A stretch of DNA of 64,000 nucleotides. Source: Gammaproteobacteria bacterium (GTDB lineage Bacteria; Pseudomonadota; Gammaproteobacteria; GRL18). The notes below the pieces were generated by a model. That model did no database searches and was not told where the DNA came from. It saw only the letters and a program-made list of their open reading frames with translations. Each line of letters opens with the position of its first letter. Position 1 is the stretch's first letter. The stretch lies in contig JADGEM010000019.1 of the NCBI GenBank assembly GCA_016744375.1, forward strand, positions 1 through 64,000, given 5' to 3'. Both the position numbers and the translations under genes were made by a program. Positions 49,612 through 60,012 of the stretch are shown piece after piece.

Positions 49612-50544
49612 ATGATCAAACCAAAGACTAAGCATGTTATTCCTGATGTTTTCCATATTGGGTATCAAAGGACAGGTACAACATGGATTCAAAAAGGTGT
49701 ATTTCCTCAGTTAGGAAATGAATTATTTATACCTTTGAGTCGTGTTTCCGCATATTATCATGCGACAAAAAGTCATGACCTGGTTGGAATTTATGAAGAT
49801 ATTTCATTCGATGAAGTGAATGGGCGAATTGTCCTGGAAAGTGAAGAGGTTTTTTCTGGTGGCGTCTTTCATGATGAAATTAAAATGCCGGAGCGAATTG
49901 CATGGGTTAATCCTAATGCAAAAATTATTATAACTATACGTTCTCAGTTGACATTAATTCCTTCTCTATATCCTCTTTATATTCGTAAAGGTGGTACTTA
50001 TTCGTTTAATGAATTTGTAGAGCAGATTTTAGAGAATAATAAACTGGATTATTATAAATTGATTTCATATTATAGGGAGCAATTTGGTTATGAGAATGTC
50101 TCAATTTTATTTTTTGAAGACTTGGTGAGTTCCAAAAGTGAATTTATTAAAATGTTTTTAAATACATTTAATATAAAAAAAACAATTACTCTTCCTGATG
50201 ATAAGTTGAAAAATATTAGTCCTGTTTGTGCATTTGTTAAGCTTCAGCGTTTATATAATTTAAGCTTTGGGTTAAAGGCATTTGAACGGTCCTGGCCTGA
50301 ATCTGACACTAAGAAGCATAGAAAAAAATTGACTGTGAGAGCAAATATTCTAAGGCCAATTATGATTATCCTCCAGTTGATCCAGAGAAACTATAAATTA
50401 AAAAGAAAATTTGTACTTTCTAATAAACAAATTGAGCGCATCCAGGCACAGTATACAGATTCAAATACAAAACTTTTTATGAGCTTAAAAAAAACAATTA
50501 TTAATTCAGGTTATCCAGGTGATAACTTTGATATAACAGACTAG
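49612..50544 (+). CDS. Sulfotransferase-like protein
   Basis: VFHIGYQRTGTTWIQKGVFPQL (PAPS P-loop-like), AKIIITIRSQLTLIPSLYPLYI, LFFEDLVSS. Confidence 0.78.
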   Translation: MIKPKTKHVIPDVFHIGYQRTGTTWIQKGVFPQLGNELFIPLSRVSAYYHATKSHDLVGIYEDISFDEVNGRIVLESEEVFSGGVFHDEIKMPERIAWVNPNAKIIITIRSQLTLIPSLYPLYIRKGGTYSFNEFVEQILENNKLDYYKLISYYREQFGYENVSILFFEDLVSSKSEFIKMFLNTFNIKKTITLPDDKLKNISPVCAFVKLQRLYNLSFGLKAFERSWPESDTKKHRKKLTVRANILRPIMIILQLIQRNYKLKRKFVLSNKQIERIQAQYTDSNTKLFMSLKKTIINSGYPGDNFDITD

Positions 50545-52001
50545 TGGATAATACCGTGTTACAGCATGCAGAAAATGATATTTCGACAATTCCTTTCACT
50601 TCAAGGCTTCAGAGTTTTCATACTGATTTATCTACTGTTGATTGGTCGTTAATTCCTGGTAGTTTATTTATTCGTGATTATGAGAAATTACCTAAATACT
50701 CACCAAATGACATTGATATCATGGCACCAGAAAAATCATGGGATTTATTAACTAATACACTGGACTTGCATTCAAAAAAACATGAATTAGTGTGTCTGCA
50801 TAGACAGTCAAAAGGCGGTCTTTTTATTTTAATTTTTGATCCTTATTTTGAAGATGGCTATCGTAGCTGGTCATACTTTGAAGTTCGTAAAGAAATTGTT
50901 ATTAAGCAGGGAGAAACAATTACCTCTGAAGATATTGATATTGTTATTGATAAAGGGCTACCTGTTCCAGATAAAAAATGGCTTTTTTTATTATTATTGC
51001 ACCAAGGATTAAGAAAAGGGAAAATTGAAAAATATGACTCTTTGTTAGATGGAATGCTTAAAGAAGATAACAATTGTTTAACTCTTGTTAGAGATCGTTT
51101 TTCTCTTACAGATAATGATGTTTTATCAATTATTAATAATCCTCATGAAGCAGGTGTTTGGCGAAAAAAGGTAGGCATAAATCATGCTGGTATTAAAAGT
51201 GCACCTTTCCAGTCGAAATTGTCTATTATTAAACAAAAACTTGCTCGAAAATTTTACCCTTTTCATACAAAGGGCCCAGTATTTTTTACACTCCATGGCC
51301 CAGATGGTGTTGGTAAAACAACAATTACTAATGAAATTTCATCAATCTTATGCTCATATCCGTTTGACCATGAAGTTTTTCACCATATTACAGGTTGGAA
51401 AAGAAAGCATAAAGAAGAAAATTTGACAAAAGAAAAAGAGCGTAAGAACTCTGTAAAAGTCAAACAGAAAGTCTCAATGTTGCACAAAATACTTCGCATT
51501 ATATACAAATATCTACCTTCTGCCTTACGTAGCATTTGGGTGCATACTAGTAACTATATAAAATATTCTACTAATCTGAACCGACATATTCTTGATAGAT
51601 TTTATGATAGTAAAGTCATGATTTGTGACCGATATATTTACGATCTGTGGGCAAAAGAACAAGTTTCTTCTAATTATTCTTACCTGTTGCATCCACTTCA
51701 CTTTATTCACAGCAAGTTATTAAGACGCCCTAATATCGCATTTGTTATTACTGATGACCCAAATGAAATTTATAAAAGAAAACAGGAGTTAACTCCCTCG
51801 CAAATTAAAAAATATCAAATAGTAATGAAAAATATTATTAAGAAAATTGGTGTGCCAATGATTGAGATACCTGTTTCAGAAAGAAAACCTGATGAGATTG
51901 CACGTGAAATTGTAATTGAAATTCTTAAGAATATTAATCCTGATGTTTTTTTTATTATAAGGGACAATGCGTGGAAAAGAAGAAAAATGGCGTATAAATG
52001 A
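50544..52001 (+). CDS. Nucleotidyltransferase-like N terminus fused to thymidylate kinase-like P-loop domain
   Basis: KYSPNDIDIMAPEKSW (DxD); FFTLHGPDGVGKTTITNEISSIL; MICDRYIYDLWAKE. Confidence 0.68.
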   Translation: MDNTVLQHAENDISTIPFTSRLQSFHTDLSTVDWSLIPGSLFIRDYEKLPKYSPNDIDIMAPEKSWDLLTNTLDLHSKKHELVCLHRQSKGGLFILIFDPYFEDGYRSWSYFEVRKEIVIKQGETITSEDIDIVIDKGLPVPDKKWLFLLLLHQGLRKGKIEKYDSLLDGMLKEDNNCLTLVRDRFSLTDNDVLSIINNPHEAGVWRKKVGINHAGIKSAPFQSKLSIIKQKLARKFYPFHTKGPVFFTLHGPDGVGKTTITNEISSILCSYPFDHEVFHHITGWKRKHKEENLTKEKERKNSVKVKQKVSMLHKILRIIYKYLPSALRSIWVHTSNYIKYSTNLNRHILDRFYDSKVMICDRYIYDLWAKEQVSSNYSYLLHPLHFIHSKLLRRPNIAFVITDDPNEIYKRKQELTPSQIKKYQIVMKNIIKKIGVPMIEIPVSERKPDEIAREIVIEILKNINPDVFFIIRDNAWKRRKMAYK

Positions 52002-53008
52002 AGCCATCAGGGATTCTAATTGCGGGACCTGCACGTTGTGGCAAGAGTACCGTATCAGGAATCATGAGTGAAGGGGATGTTGATTATGCAGTGCTGACTG
52101 TTGATGCTCTTTTTCCTGCTTTTATAAAAAAACACTTAAATTCACGGGAAGAATCAGTAAAGTTTCTTCGTGAATACTTGTTGCGTCCACGCTATATGAA
52201 TCCTGAAAAAACAAGTGTTCGATCGCCTGCGGATGATATGGGGATTTTTTTTGAACCGATTATTGCCGCTCTTTCTGAAAAAATAGCCTCCTCTAACTCT
52301 GCTACAGGTTTAATTTCCAGTAGTTTTGAGCAATGGGCTGCTGAGTCTGGAAAAGAAGCCTGGCTTGCTCCTGATCTCCATGCTGAACTTTATTTTCAGC
52401 AGTTGATTTCTGATACTCCTGATTTGCAAATAATTGTTTTATTGCGTGATCCATGTGAAGCAATTGCTGCTTCTCTATACTGGCGTACTTATCCAGAACG
52501 AATGGCCGGTGGTTGGAGGACATTTGCCTTTAAATTGTTTCTCTGGTGTTTATCTGCTGAGACAGGTCGTCGATTAGTTATGCATTATCCTGAGAATGCC
52601 AGGGTAGTATTTATTGATGACTTTTCAAATAAATCTCATTCTGATTCGCTGTCAAATTTATTAAGTTCTGGTCTTGCCTCTTTTAATAATAAAGAGATGT
52701 ATTTTAGTTATGACTCTGAGTACGGCTGGTTGGGGCCTGATGGCCAAAGAAGCAAGCTGTTAAGTCATAATGAAAAGGTAATGATTGAGAGCATCTGTTA
52801 TCCCTGGTTTAATCAGCAAGCTGAAACGAGTAAGCCTGTTAATACGGCGAGTATCATTGCTGGACGTCTATTTCTTATGGTAATATTACTGGTTGCCAGG
52901 CTGAGTCCTGGAAAAGCTAAAACCATTATGGAATGGTTGTTGTTTCCAGAGGTGCATTTACGACGAACATTTATGAATATGGCTCGCCGAGTAACAGGGT
53001 TGAAGTAA
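51998..53008 (+). CDS. P-loop sulfotransferase/kinase-like protein
   Basis: GILIAGPARCGKSTVSGIM; IIVLLRDPCEAIAASLYWRTYPE (sulfotransferase-like RDP...S). Confidence 0.55.
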   Translation: MKPSGILIAGPARCGKSTVSGIMSEGDVDYAVLTVDALFPAFIKKHLNSREESVKFLREYLLRPRYMNPEKTSVRSPADDMGIFFEPIIAALSEKIASSNSATGLISSSFEQWAAESGKEAWLAPDLHAELYFQQLISDTPDLQIIVLLRDPCEAIAASLYWRTYPERMAGGWRTFAFKLFLWCLSAETGRRLVMHYPENARVVFIDDFSNKSHSDSLSNLLSSGLASFNNKEMYFSYDSEYGWLGPDGQRSKLLSHNEKVMIESICYPWFNQQAETSKPVNTASIIAGRLFLMVILLVARLSPGKAKTIMEWLLFPEVHLRRTFMNMARRVTGLK

Positions 53009-53038
53009 TTAATTTTGGTTGGAGTAAGCAGGGGAACT

Positions 53039-53941
53039 ATGCTAGAAAAAGGGTCGGGGAAAAAGATTAATATTGGTGCAGGGGCTTTTTGGTTTGCTGA
53101 AGGTTGGGAGTCACTTGATAATGCGCCTGCTGAGTATAACAAGCCCTGGAAACACGAAGGTAAGTGTTGGGATTCCAGGTTACCAGATGATGCTTATGAT
53201 ATTGTATTTTCCAGTCATATGCTGGAGCATGTGCCTCACTTTCGTATGGAAAAAACAATTGCTGAATTTAATCGGATAATGACAACGGGTGGAACCATAA
53301 GAATTCTTGTGCCCAGTTTGAGGAAATATGCTGAGGCTTATGTGAATAATGATGTCAGCTACTTTAGTGGTGCAAAGCACTATAGTAATCATATGGGAAT
53401 TGGTGCCAGCTTTTTAAGGATGCTTATTTCTCCAGGTGGTCAAACCCTGGCAATTAGTCGTGAAATGGATGAGATTTTTGGCGGTTATGCTCATTTATAT
53501 TCCTATGATTATGAAATGCTCAGTACGGTTCTGGAAAAGTGGGGCTTTGGAGACATTAGAGAGTGTGAGCCTGGACAGTCACAAATAGAAGAATTGCGAG
53601 ATTTTCAGCATGCGGAAAGTAATGGTAAGCGCTATGATATGAAAGATCCTTTTGTTAAAGATAAAAGTTTTTTAGCAGAGGGCAGTGATGGACACTTTAC
53701 TGGTTTTGATAAAACGTCAACAACTCAATTAGTTGTTGAAGCAAAAAAAATCTCATCGGTTGCATATGCTTTTGAGAAAGAATATAAATTTAATAAAATG
53801 TCACGGTTTGATAATCCTATTGATAAACTCAAATTAAAACTGATCCGCTTTGTCTGCCATGCCGTCGACATTACTTATGCATTTGCTAAAAAAACGGGCA
53901 TGACTTCATTGCTGAAGTTATTACTTGGTAAAGGCAAATAA
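53039..53941 (+). CDS. SAM-dependent methyltransferase (predicted SAM-dependent, glycan cluster type)
   Basis: KKINIGAGAFWFAEGWESLDN, YDIVFSSHMLEHVPHFRMEKTIAEFNRIMTTGGTIRILVPSL. ATG 53039 with gcagggg upstream. Confidence 0.78.
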   Translation: MLEKGSGKKINIGAGAFWFAEGWESLDNAPAEYNKPWKHEGKCWDSRLPDDAYDIVFSSHMLEHVPHFRMEKTIAEFNRIMTTGGTIRILVPSLRKYAEAYVNNDVSYFSGAKHYSNHMGIGASFLRMLISPGGQTLAISREMDEIFGGYAHLYSYDYEMLSTVLEKWGFGDIRECEPGQSQIEELRDFQHAESNGKRYDMKDPFVKDKSFLAEGSDGHFTGFDKTSTTQLVVEAKKISSVAYAFEKEYKFNKMSRFDNPIDKLKLKLIRFVCHAVDITYAFAKKTGMTSLLKLLLGKGK

Positions 53942-53975
53942 AGCATGTTTATTATCAAAAAAATTAAACAACTGA

Positions 53976-55775
53976 TTGAGAACGCCTGAAGTGAAACAAT
54001 CTTCTCTTCAAGCATTATTATTAGTTGCCTGGCAGCGTGCTGGTAGTCGCTTGCTGGTATTAATCTTTGTTGCTTTACTGGCTTCAGTAGTTGAGATGTT
54101 TGGTATTGGAATGATACTGCCCTTGTTTAGTATTGCCAGTAATGGTGTTGTGGGTGATGATAAGTTTTCTCAATTTATTGTTCAGCTTCTGGATTCGGCT
54201 GGATTGGAGGCGACACTTCAGATCATGTTATTGATTATGGTTGTTGCTTTTACAACGAAAGCTATTTTTTTATTGGCTTCTACTATTATTGAGCTATGGA
54301 TCACAACAAAAATAAGAAGGGATATCCAGTTGACTCTGGCCCAGCTGATTGAAAGTGCTCGTTTTACATACCATCATACCGAAAAGGCTGGAACCAATAC
54401 TAATTTGCTTTCTCGCGAATGTGAACGGTTTACTTCAACGATTAGAAATCTTGCCAGGGGAATAGTTGCTGCGATAAGCAGTCTTGTCTTCGTTGTTACA
54501 ATGGGGGTTCTCAATCCTGGTTTAACAACCATGATTATTTTGCTTTGTCTGGTGGTTATCTTTTTATTGAGACCAGTGATACGATGGACTCGTCAATATT
54601 CTGTCAATACAACGGATTATTATGCCTCGGCTCAAAGTTCTTTATTGGAGCTGGTACAAAACATTGCTTATCTTAAGGCAACTCAGGGGACAACACGATT
54701 ACAGAAAAATATTGAGACCCGGATTAATCAGTTGACTCATGTTCAGCGGCGAATTGGTCTTATAAGCAGTGGCCTTAATGCGATTAAGGAACCGATTGGT
54801 ATTATTGTACTTGCAGGTATCATATTCTATGATGTGGTACTTAATGGCAATGCAATTGCTGAGGTAATTGTTGTTGGTCTGGTTTTTTATAAAATAGTCC
54901 ATCGTCTTCTTGATATACAAAATAACTGGCAAAGAATGAACACCAGTATTGGTGGTGTTTTTGCTGTTGAAGATGGGATTAAGCGTCTCTTGGCTGCGCA
55001 GGAAGAATTGACTGGTGAGCAGGAAGCTGATTTTTCCCTACCTTTGGTTTTTCAAAATGTCAGTGCAAAATATGGTGATGTTTGTGTATTAAATGATCTG
55101 AATATTACGATTCAGCCACATGAAACCATTGGTCTGGTTGGCCCGTCTGGCGCAGGAAAATCCACTTTTTTTCACCTGATCACCGGGCTTCTAAAGCCCT
55201 CTTCAGGAAGCATTAAACTGGGACTGGTTAATTACTCAAATATTGATAAGACATCGTTGCGGAGTCAGGTCGGCTATGTGACACAAGATCCTGCAATGTT
55301 TCATGCAACACTGGCTGAAAATATTGCTTTCTGGCGTTGCGATCCTGCAGATAAACTTTGTTGGCAAGCGATTGAGTCAGCAGCTGAGGATGCTGGTTGC
55401 AGCGATTTGCTTGAGCGGGCTCATGAGTTAGTGGGTGAGCAGGGCAAACAATTTTCCGGAGGGCAAAGGCAACGTATAGCAATTGCTCGTGAGCTATTTA
55501 AAACTCCCCCCCTATTGATTTTTGATGAGGCGACCAGTGCCCTGGATAGTCAGTCAGAGTCAGCCATTCAGGAAAGTATTCATGCCTTACATGGACAGCG
55601 TACTATTTTAATTATTGCCCATCGTTTATCTTCTGTTAAAGGCTGTGATCGTATTATTGTTCTTGATGCGGGTAAGATTGTACAACAAGGCAAGTTCGAT
55701 GAACTATGGCATGATAAAGACAGCTTATTTCGTTCATTATGTGATAGTCAGGGTATCAGTACGGTCAGCCTATGA
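53976..55775 (+). CDS. ABC transporter, fused permease/ATPase (MsbA/PglK/Wzk-type flippase candidate)
   Basis: LVGPSGAGKSTFFHLITGLL, QFSGGQRQRIAIARELFKTPPLLIFDEATSALDSQSE; hydrophobic N-terminal half. Start may be GTG 53991. Confidence 0.88.
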   Translation: MRTPEVKQSSLQALLLVAWQRAGSRLLVLIFVALLASVVEMFGIGMILPLFSIASNGVVGDDKFSQFIVQLLDSAGLEATLQIMLLIMVVAFTTKAIFLLASTIIELWITTKIRRDIQLTLAQLIESARFTYHHTEKAGTNTNLLSRECERFTSTIRNLARGIVAAISSLVFVVTMGVLNPGLTTMIILLCLVVIFLLRPVIRWTRQYSVNTTDYYASAQSSLLELVQNIAYLKATQGTTRLQKNIETRINQLTHVQRRIGLISSGLNAIKEPIGIIVLAGIIFYDVVLNGNAIAEVIVVGLVFYKIVHRLLDIQNNWQRMNTSIGGVFAVEDGIKRLLAAQEELTGEQEADFSLPLVFQNVSAKYGDVCVLNDLNITIQPHETIGLVGPSGAGKSTFFHLITGLLKPSSGSIKLGLVNYSNIDKTSLRSQVGYVTQDPAMFHATLAENIAFWRCDPADKLCWQAIESAAEDAGCSDLLERAHELVGEQGKQFSGGQRQRIAIARELFKTPPLLIFDEATSALDSQSESAIQESIHALHGQRTILIIAHRLSSVKGCDRIIVLDAGKIVQQGKFDELWHDKDSLFRSLCDSQGISTVSL

Positions 55776-57376
55776 AACAATTGCCTCTTGATATAAGCCG
55801 AGCCGCTGCAATGAGAGAAGATGTTGTTGGTTCTGCGTGGGCGACGCCCTATCATGAATATCACTTTATGGATAAGGCACTTTTTAAAGCGGCTATTTCA
55901 AGCATTCGTCAGTTAAGCTCTGAGCAACGTTTATCAATTATTGCAACAGCAAGGCTATCAGATATACTGTTAGATGTTGGCAGAGTCTATAGGCTGGCTG
56001 TGGATCTTTTGGCAACTCAGGAGAAAGGTCTTGTACCTATTTTTGATTCTTCTGCAAGCCCTGTCCTTAATTTTCTTTATTCCGGGTATGAAACGAATAC
56101 CATTGCGCGAGCTCGCCTCACAGGGCATCGCCGTGAAGGTTATCTTGTTTTGCCATGGAAGATAAAGCATTATTCGCAACGCATAATTTCTACTCTGAAA
56201 TATGGATTCAACCATCCTGATATTATGCAACAAAATCTTTTATGTAATGAGTATCTTAATGTTCAGCATAAAACGGTATTACCTATTATGCCCTGGCAGG
56301 AAATGGTACCAGATGTTAAGCCGCTATTGAGTAATGAATTAGCAGTAATTGATGAAATCTGCCATTCATTATTAGCCGTTTTACCTTCATCGTTTCATGA
56401 GCATGCAACTCTTAATTCTCGGGTTAGTCATGCAATAAATGAGATAGTAAGGGCTCATATTGCACAGGGTGTAGCAGACTTTAAATATATTCACAATTCT
56501 TTTTTACATAAAAAAATGGGGGCAGCATTAATTAGCGGCACACCCAGAAGTCATGGGCGCTTATTTTCTGCGTTATATCAAAATGAAGGAAAACCAGTCA
56601 TTCGTTTTTCTCATGGTGGTGAGCGAGGTTTGATAGAGGATTATGGTTGGGGAATTGCAGAACTGGAGTTTTGTGATACATATTATACTCACGGTTCGAG
56701 TGAGGCTGATTTTCTTGGACAACGTTTAAATGAAAAACGTATTGGGAAAATAACAAAAAACCAAGTTAAGTTTAAATCCATTGGCAGCAAAAAACATCAA
56801 CAAATATATGCCGGAACGTGCGATTTTTTCAATAAAGGGATCAAGAAAAAAGGTCCAATTATCTATGTCACATCTTTATTTACATCAGAATTTCGAGATC
56901 TGATGCCTGGTCATAAAGCCCCTGATCCGTTAGTGCTTGAGTGGCAGCTCTGGTTACTAAAAACTCTGAGAGATCAGGGCTATGAAGTGATTATCAAAGA
57001 GCATCCAAAAGGTTATCAGTTTAATCGTCCGACAACAGGTCCAATGGCGTGGGGACCAGTATTAAAAGGGCATTTTAATCCACTTGAAACGGATGCTCAA
57101 TGCATCATTTTTGATTACCCAGGAACTGCTTTTATGGACAGTCTAGCATCACAACATGCCATCATTTATTTAGATATGGGTATTCGTACAGTGGACAGAC
57201 AAGCGGTGCCTTTACTTGATAAACGAGTGTCAAGGATCCGTTGTTTTTTTAATGAACAAAACCTTTTTCGTTTAGCTCCAGAGAATTTAAAAAATGCTTT
57301 GGAAGAGGCAGAGGATAAGGCAAACAATGAAAATATCTGTCAGTTTGTTGATTATTATTTTGGTGTGGCCGTTTAA
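55772..57376 (+). CDS. Uncharacterised polysaccharide biosynthesis protein (GT-B-like)
   Basis: GTPRSHGRLFSALYQNEGKPVIRFSHGGERG, EVIIKEHPKGYQF, FDYPGTAFMDSLASQHAIIYLD; 4-nt overlap with the ABC transporter gene. Confidence 0.55.
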   Translation: MKQLPLDISRAAAMREDVVGSAWATPYHEYHFMDKALFKAAISSIRQLSSEQRLSIIATARLSDILLDVGRVYRLAVDLLATQEKGLVPIFDSSASPVLNFLYSGYETNTIARARLTGHRREGYLVLPWKIKHYSQRIISTLKYGFNHPDIMQQNLLCNEYLNVQHKTVLPIMPWQEMVPDVKPLLSNELAVIDEICHSLLAVLPSSFHEHATLNSRVSHAINEIVRAHIAQGVADFKYIHNSFLHKKMGAALISGTPRSHGRLFSALYQNEGKPVIRFSHGGERGLIEDYGWGIAELEFCDTYYTHGSSEADFLGQRLNEKRIGKITKNQVKFKSIGSKKHQQIYAGTCDFFNKGIKKKGPIIYVTSLFTSEFRDLMPGHKAPDPLVLEWQLWLLKTLRDQGYEVIIKEHPKGYQFNRPTTGPMAWGPVLKGHFNPLETDAQCIIFDYPGTAFMDSLASQHAIIYLDMGIRTVDRQAVPLLDKRVSRIRCFFNEQNLFRLAPENLKNALEEAEDKANNENICQFVDYYFGVAV

Positions 57377-57392
57377 ACTTAAGTAGATAAAT

Positions 57393-58610
57393 ATGCGAAT
57401 TCTTGTTGTTGCTAGTAAATATCCACCTGAATATGCTGGGGCAGGCTATCGTATTCATAATACTTATAAGCGTCTGAAAAAAATATACCCTGAGCTTGAG
57501 TGGTCTGTGCTATGCAGTTCAGTTGAATTTAAGAATACAGAACACTATCAATATGAAGGTATTAATGTCACTCGAATTGGTGCAGGAAACTGGCGAGTTA
57601 ATGGAAACTCCTGGAATAAACGTTTTGTTGATGCACTGGTTGCCTACCGAGAAGCATTTGTTGGATGGAATTTCTTTAATACTGAAGTTGATATTGTGCA
57701 TGTATTTGGTTCTAGCGGATTGACTGCGGCCGCAATTATGTGGGCACAATTTAATAAAATTCCTCTATTAACTGAGTTAGTGACGAACAAAGCTTCACCG
57801 CAGCAAACTTTACCTGGACTGGCACGTTTCTGGAAGCCATCGGTAACAGGGCGGATTGCTATCATTGCAATTTCTGAAACCCTGGCAAATGTGAGCGAAC
57901 AGTTGGGGTTTAAAGGGAAAGTATGGTCTCGACCAAACCCCATTGATGAAAATCGTTTTTTTCCAGCATTTGAACAACGAAAAGTGTTACGTAACGAGAT
58001 AACACCTTTTGATGTGAATGATATTGTCTTAGTTGCTGTTGCCAAGTTTATGCCGCAGAAAAATCAATTGTTTCTTATCGATGTCCTTGCTCGGTTACCA
58101 GAACACTTCAAGTTGGTACTTGTTGGCCCTATGGTAGAAACGGGGCCTTTATTTTCTCGTGATCAAGCCTATATGAATGATATTCATCAACGCATTGCAC
58201 ATCTTAACTTAGAAAAAAGAGTTTATATAAAAACAGGATTTGCAGACATGGCTGATCATGTAAAGTTATCTGATGTTTATTTGTTACCTAATACCAATGA
58301 AGGCCTGGGAACTCCTATGTTGGAAAGTCTGGCTTGTGGTGTTCCAGTAATTGCTAATCAAGATGAGGCTGCATTTCGTCAATGGATACGTCAGGATAAA
58401 GATGGTCTATTGGTTAATTTAGATGCCCCCTTATGGGCTGATGCCATAAAAGAGGTGCTCACTTATAAGCAGTCTCAATTAGAGGAAGCATCAAAACGAG
58501 TACTTGCATTGGCTGGAACTAAGATGATTGATGATGTTTTTTATAAAATACTTCTTGGACTCCTGAAAACACGGGCTGGGAAAAATTTCCAAATGCCTAA
58601 TAAAGGATAA
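57393..58610 (+). CDS. Glycosyltransferase family 4
   Basis: ILVVASKYPPEYAGAGYRIHNTYKRL, AKFMPQKNQLFLIDVLARLPEHFKLVLVGP, LPNTNEGLGTPMLESLACGVPVIAN. Confidence 0.9.
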   Translation: MRILVVASKYPPEYAGAGYRIHNTYKRLKKIYPELEWSVLCSSVEFKNTEHYQYEGINVTRIGAGNWRVNGNSWNKRFVDALVAYREAFVGWNFFNTEVDIVHVFGSSGLTAAAIMWAQFNKIPLLTELVTNKASPQQTLPGLARFWKPSVTGRIAIIAISETLANVSEQLGFKGKVWSRPNPIDENRFFPAFEQRKVLRNEITPFDVNDIVLVAVAKFMPQKNQLFLIDVLARLPEHFKLVLVGPMVETGPLFSRDQAYMNDIHQRIAHLNLEKRVYIKTGFADMADHVKLSDVYLLPNTNEGLGTPMLESLACGVPVIANQDEAAFRQWIRQDKDGLLVNLDAPLWADAIKEVLTYKQSQLEEASKRVLALAGTKMIDDVFYKILLGLLKTRAGKNFQMPNKG

Positions 58611-58717
58611 AATAAGTACTGGGGGATGATCATTGACAATGTGAGCGATTTTAATATACGCTATCTCACTGTTTTAATTGGGGCCTCAGAACATTGATGA
58701 GTTTGTAGATAGTTATT

Positions 58718-59947
58718 TTGCATAAAATTAAAGAAAAAAAATCGCTTACCATTGCATTGCCCATTTCTTCTTTTCTTCCAAATCTTGGGGGGATGGAAGT
58801 CGGTCTGCATAATATTGCTTCAAGATTGATTAAACTTGGCCATCGTCCCATTGTCATCGCACCGTATTCTCATGTGCAGCAACTCAAGGAACAAGAGTTT
58901 GATTTACCCTATGAGGTAATCGCCTTTCCACCCAAACTCTTATCGTTTCTAGAGAAGTTCCCTTCTTCAGGTTTTTTTGCTTTTGACTGTTTTTTTTCAT
59001 GGACACAATGGCGCTATCATTTTGATGTCTGGCATATCACTATGGGCTATCCTCTTGGTGTGGCTATGGTTCACTATGGCAAACAATGCTCTACTATTAA
59101 TTATCTTACCAGATGCGCTGGTGATGATATTCAGGTTTCACAAGACATTGGTTATGGTATGAGACTGAATCCGGTTATTGATAGACTGGTGAGAGAGTAT
59201 TTGCCGCAAAGTCAAATGCTCATTGCTATTAGTGATAGTGTTAAATCTGAATATCTTGAGCTGGGTACTTCAGAGAAAGTGATTCGCTCGGTACCCAATG
59301 GTGTCGCTCTTGAGCGTTTTAAAATCGAGATTGATACAGATAAAGTCAGAAGGATATTTGGATTGGAGCCACAGTCATTTGTTTTTCTGAGTGTGGGTCG
59401 TAATCATCCCAAAAAAAATTATAGTACCTTGATTAAAGCCGCTGGATTGCTTCAGTCTATGACTGATCAAGTGTTTGAGCTTGTGATTGTTGGGCGTGGT
59501 GTTGAAGCTCTTGAGCAGAATATTGCTGAGTGTGGAAACCCACCCGTTCATCTCATTAATGAGATTGGTGACAGCCAGAATTCTGCTAAAGTTCCCAATA
59601 TTCCGGGGCAGAATCTGATTGAGCTTTATCGCACTGCAGATGTGTTTGTTTTTCCATCATTAATGGAAACATTTGGCATTGCTATTGTTGAAGCAATGGC
59701 AGCTGGTTTACCTGTTATTGTGGGTGATTCGGCAGGTTGTCGTGATATTGTCAGACATGGTCAGGATGGTTTAATGGTGCCTCCTGATGATGCCATGCGA
59801 TGTGCTGAAGCAATGTGTCAATTGATGGCTGATTCCAGTATGAAAAATGAGTATGCTAAGCGCTCTGAAAAAAGAGCCAAGGACTTCTCTTGGGATGTTG
59901 TTGTTGATGATTACTGCAATTTGTATCATGAATTGATTGGTTATTAG
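58718..59947 (+). CDS. Glycosyltransferase family 4
   Basis: LPNLGGMEVGLHNIASRLIKLGH, FLSVGRNHPKKNYSTLIKAAGLL, FVFPSLMETFGIAIVEAMAAGLPVIVGDSAGCRDIV. TTG start. Confidence 0.9.
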   Translation: MHKIKEKKSLTIALPISSFLPNLGGMEVGLHNIASRLIKLGHRPIVIAPYSHVQQLKEQEFDLPYEVIAFPPKLLSFLEKFPSSGFFAFDCFFSWTQWRYHFDVWHITMGYPLGVAMVHYGKQCSTINYLTRCAGDDIQVSQDIGYGMRLNPVIDRLVREYLPQSQMLIAISDSVKSEYLELGTSEKVIRSVPNGVALERFKIEIDTDKVRRIFGLEPQSFVFLSVGRNHPKKNYSTLIKAAGLLQSMTDQVFELVIVGRGVEALEQNIAECGNPPVHLINEIGDSQNSAKVPNIPGQNLIELYRTADVFVFPSLMETFGIAIVEAMAAGLPVIVGDSAGCRDIVRHGQDGLMVPPDDAMRCAEAMCQLMADSSMKNEYAKRSEKRAKDFSWDVVVDDYCNLYHELIGY

Positions 59948-60012
59948 TGCTGATGTATTATGGTGCTGATTTTTATAAGTGCTTCACCCACTAGGACAGG
60001 CTCCTGGCGTTA

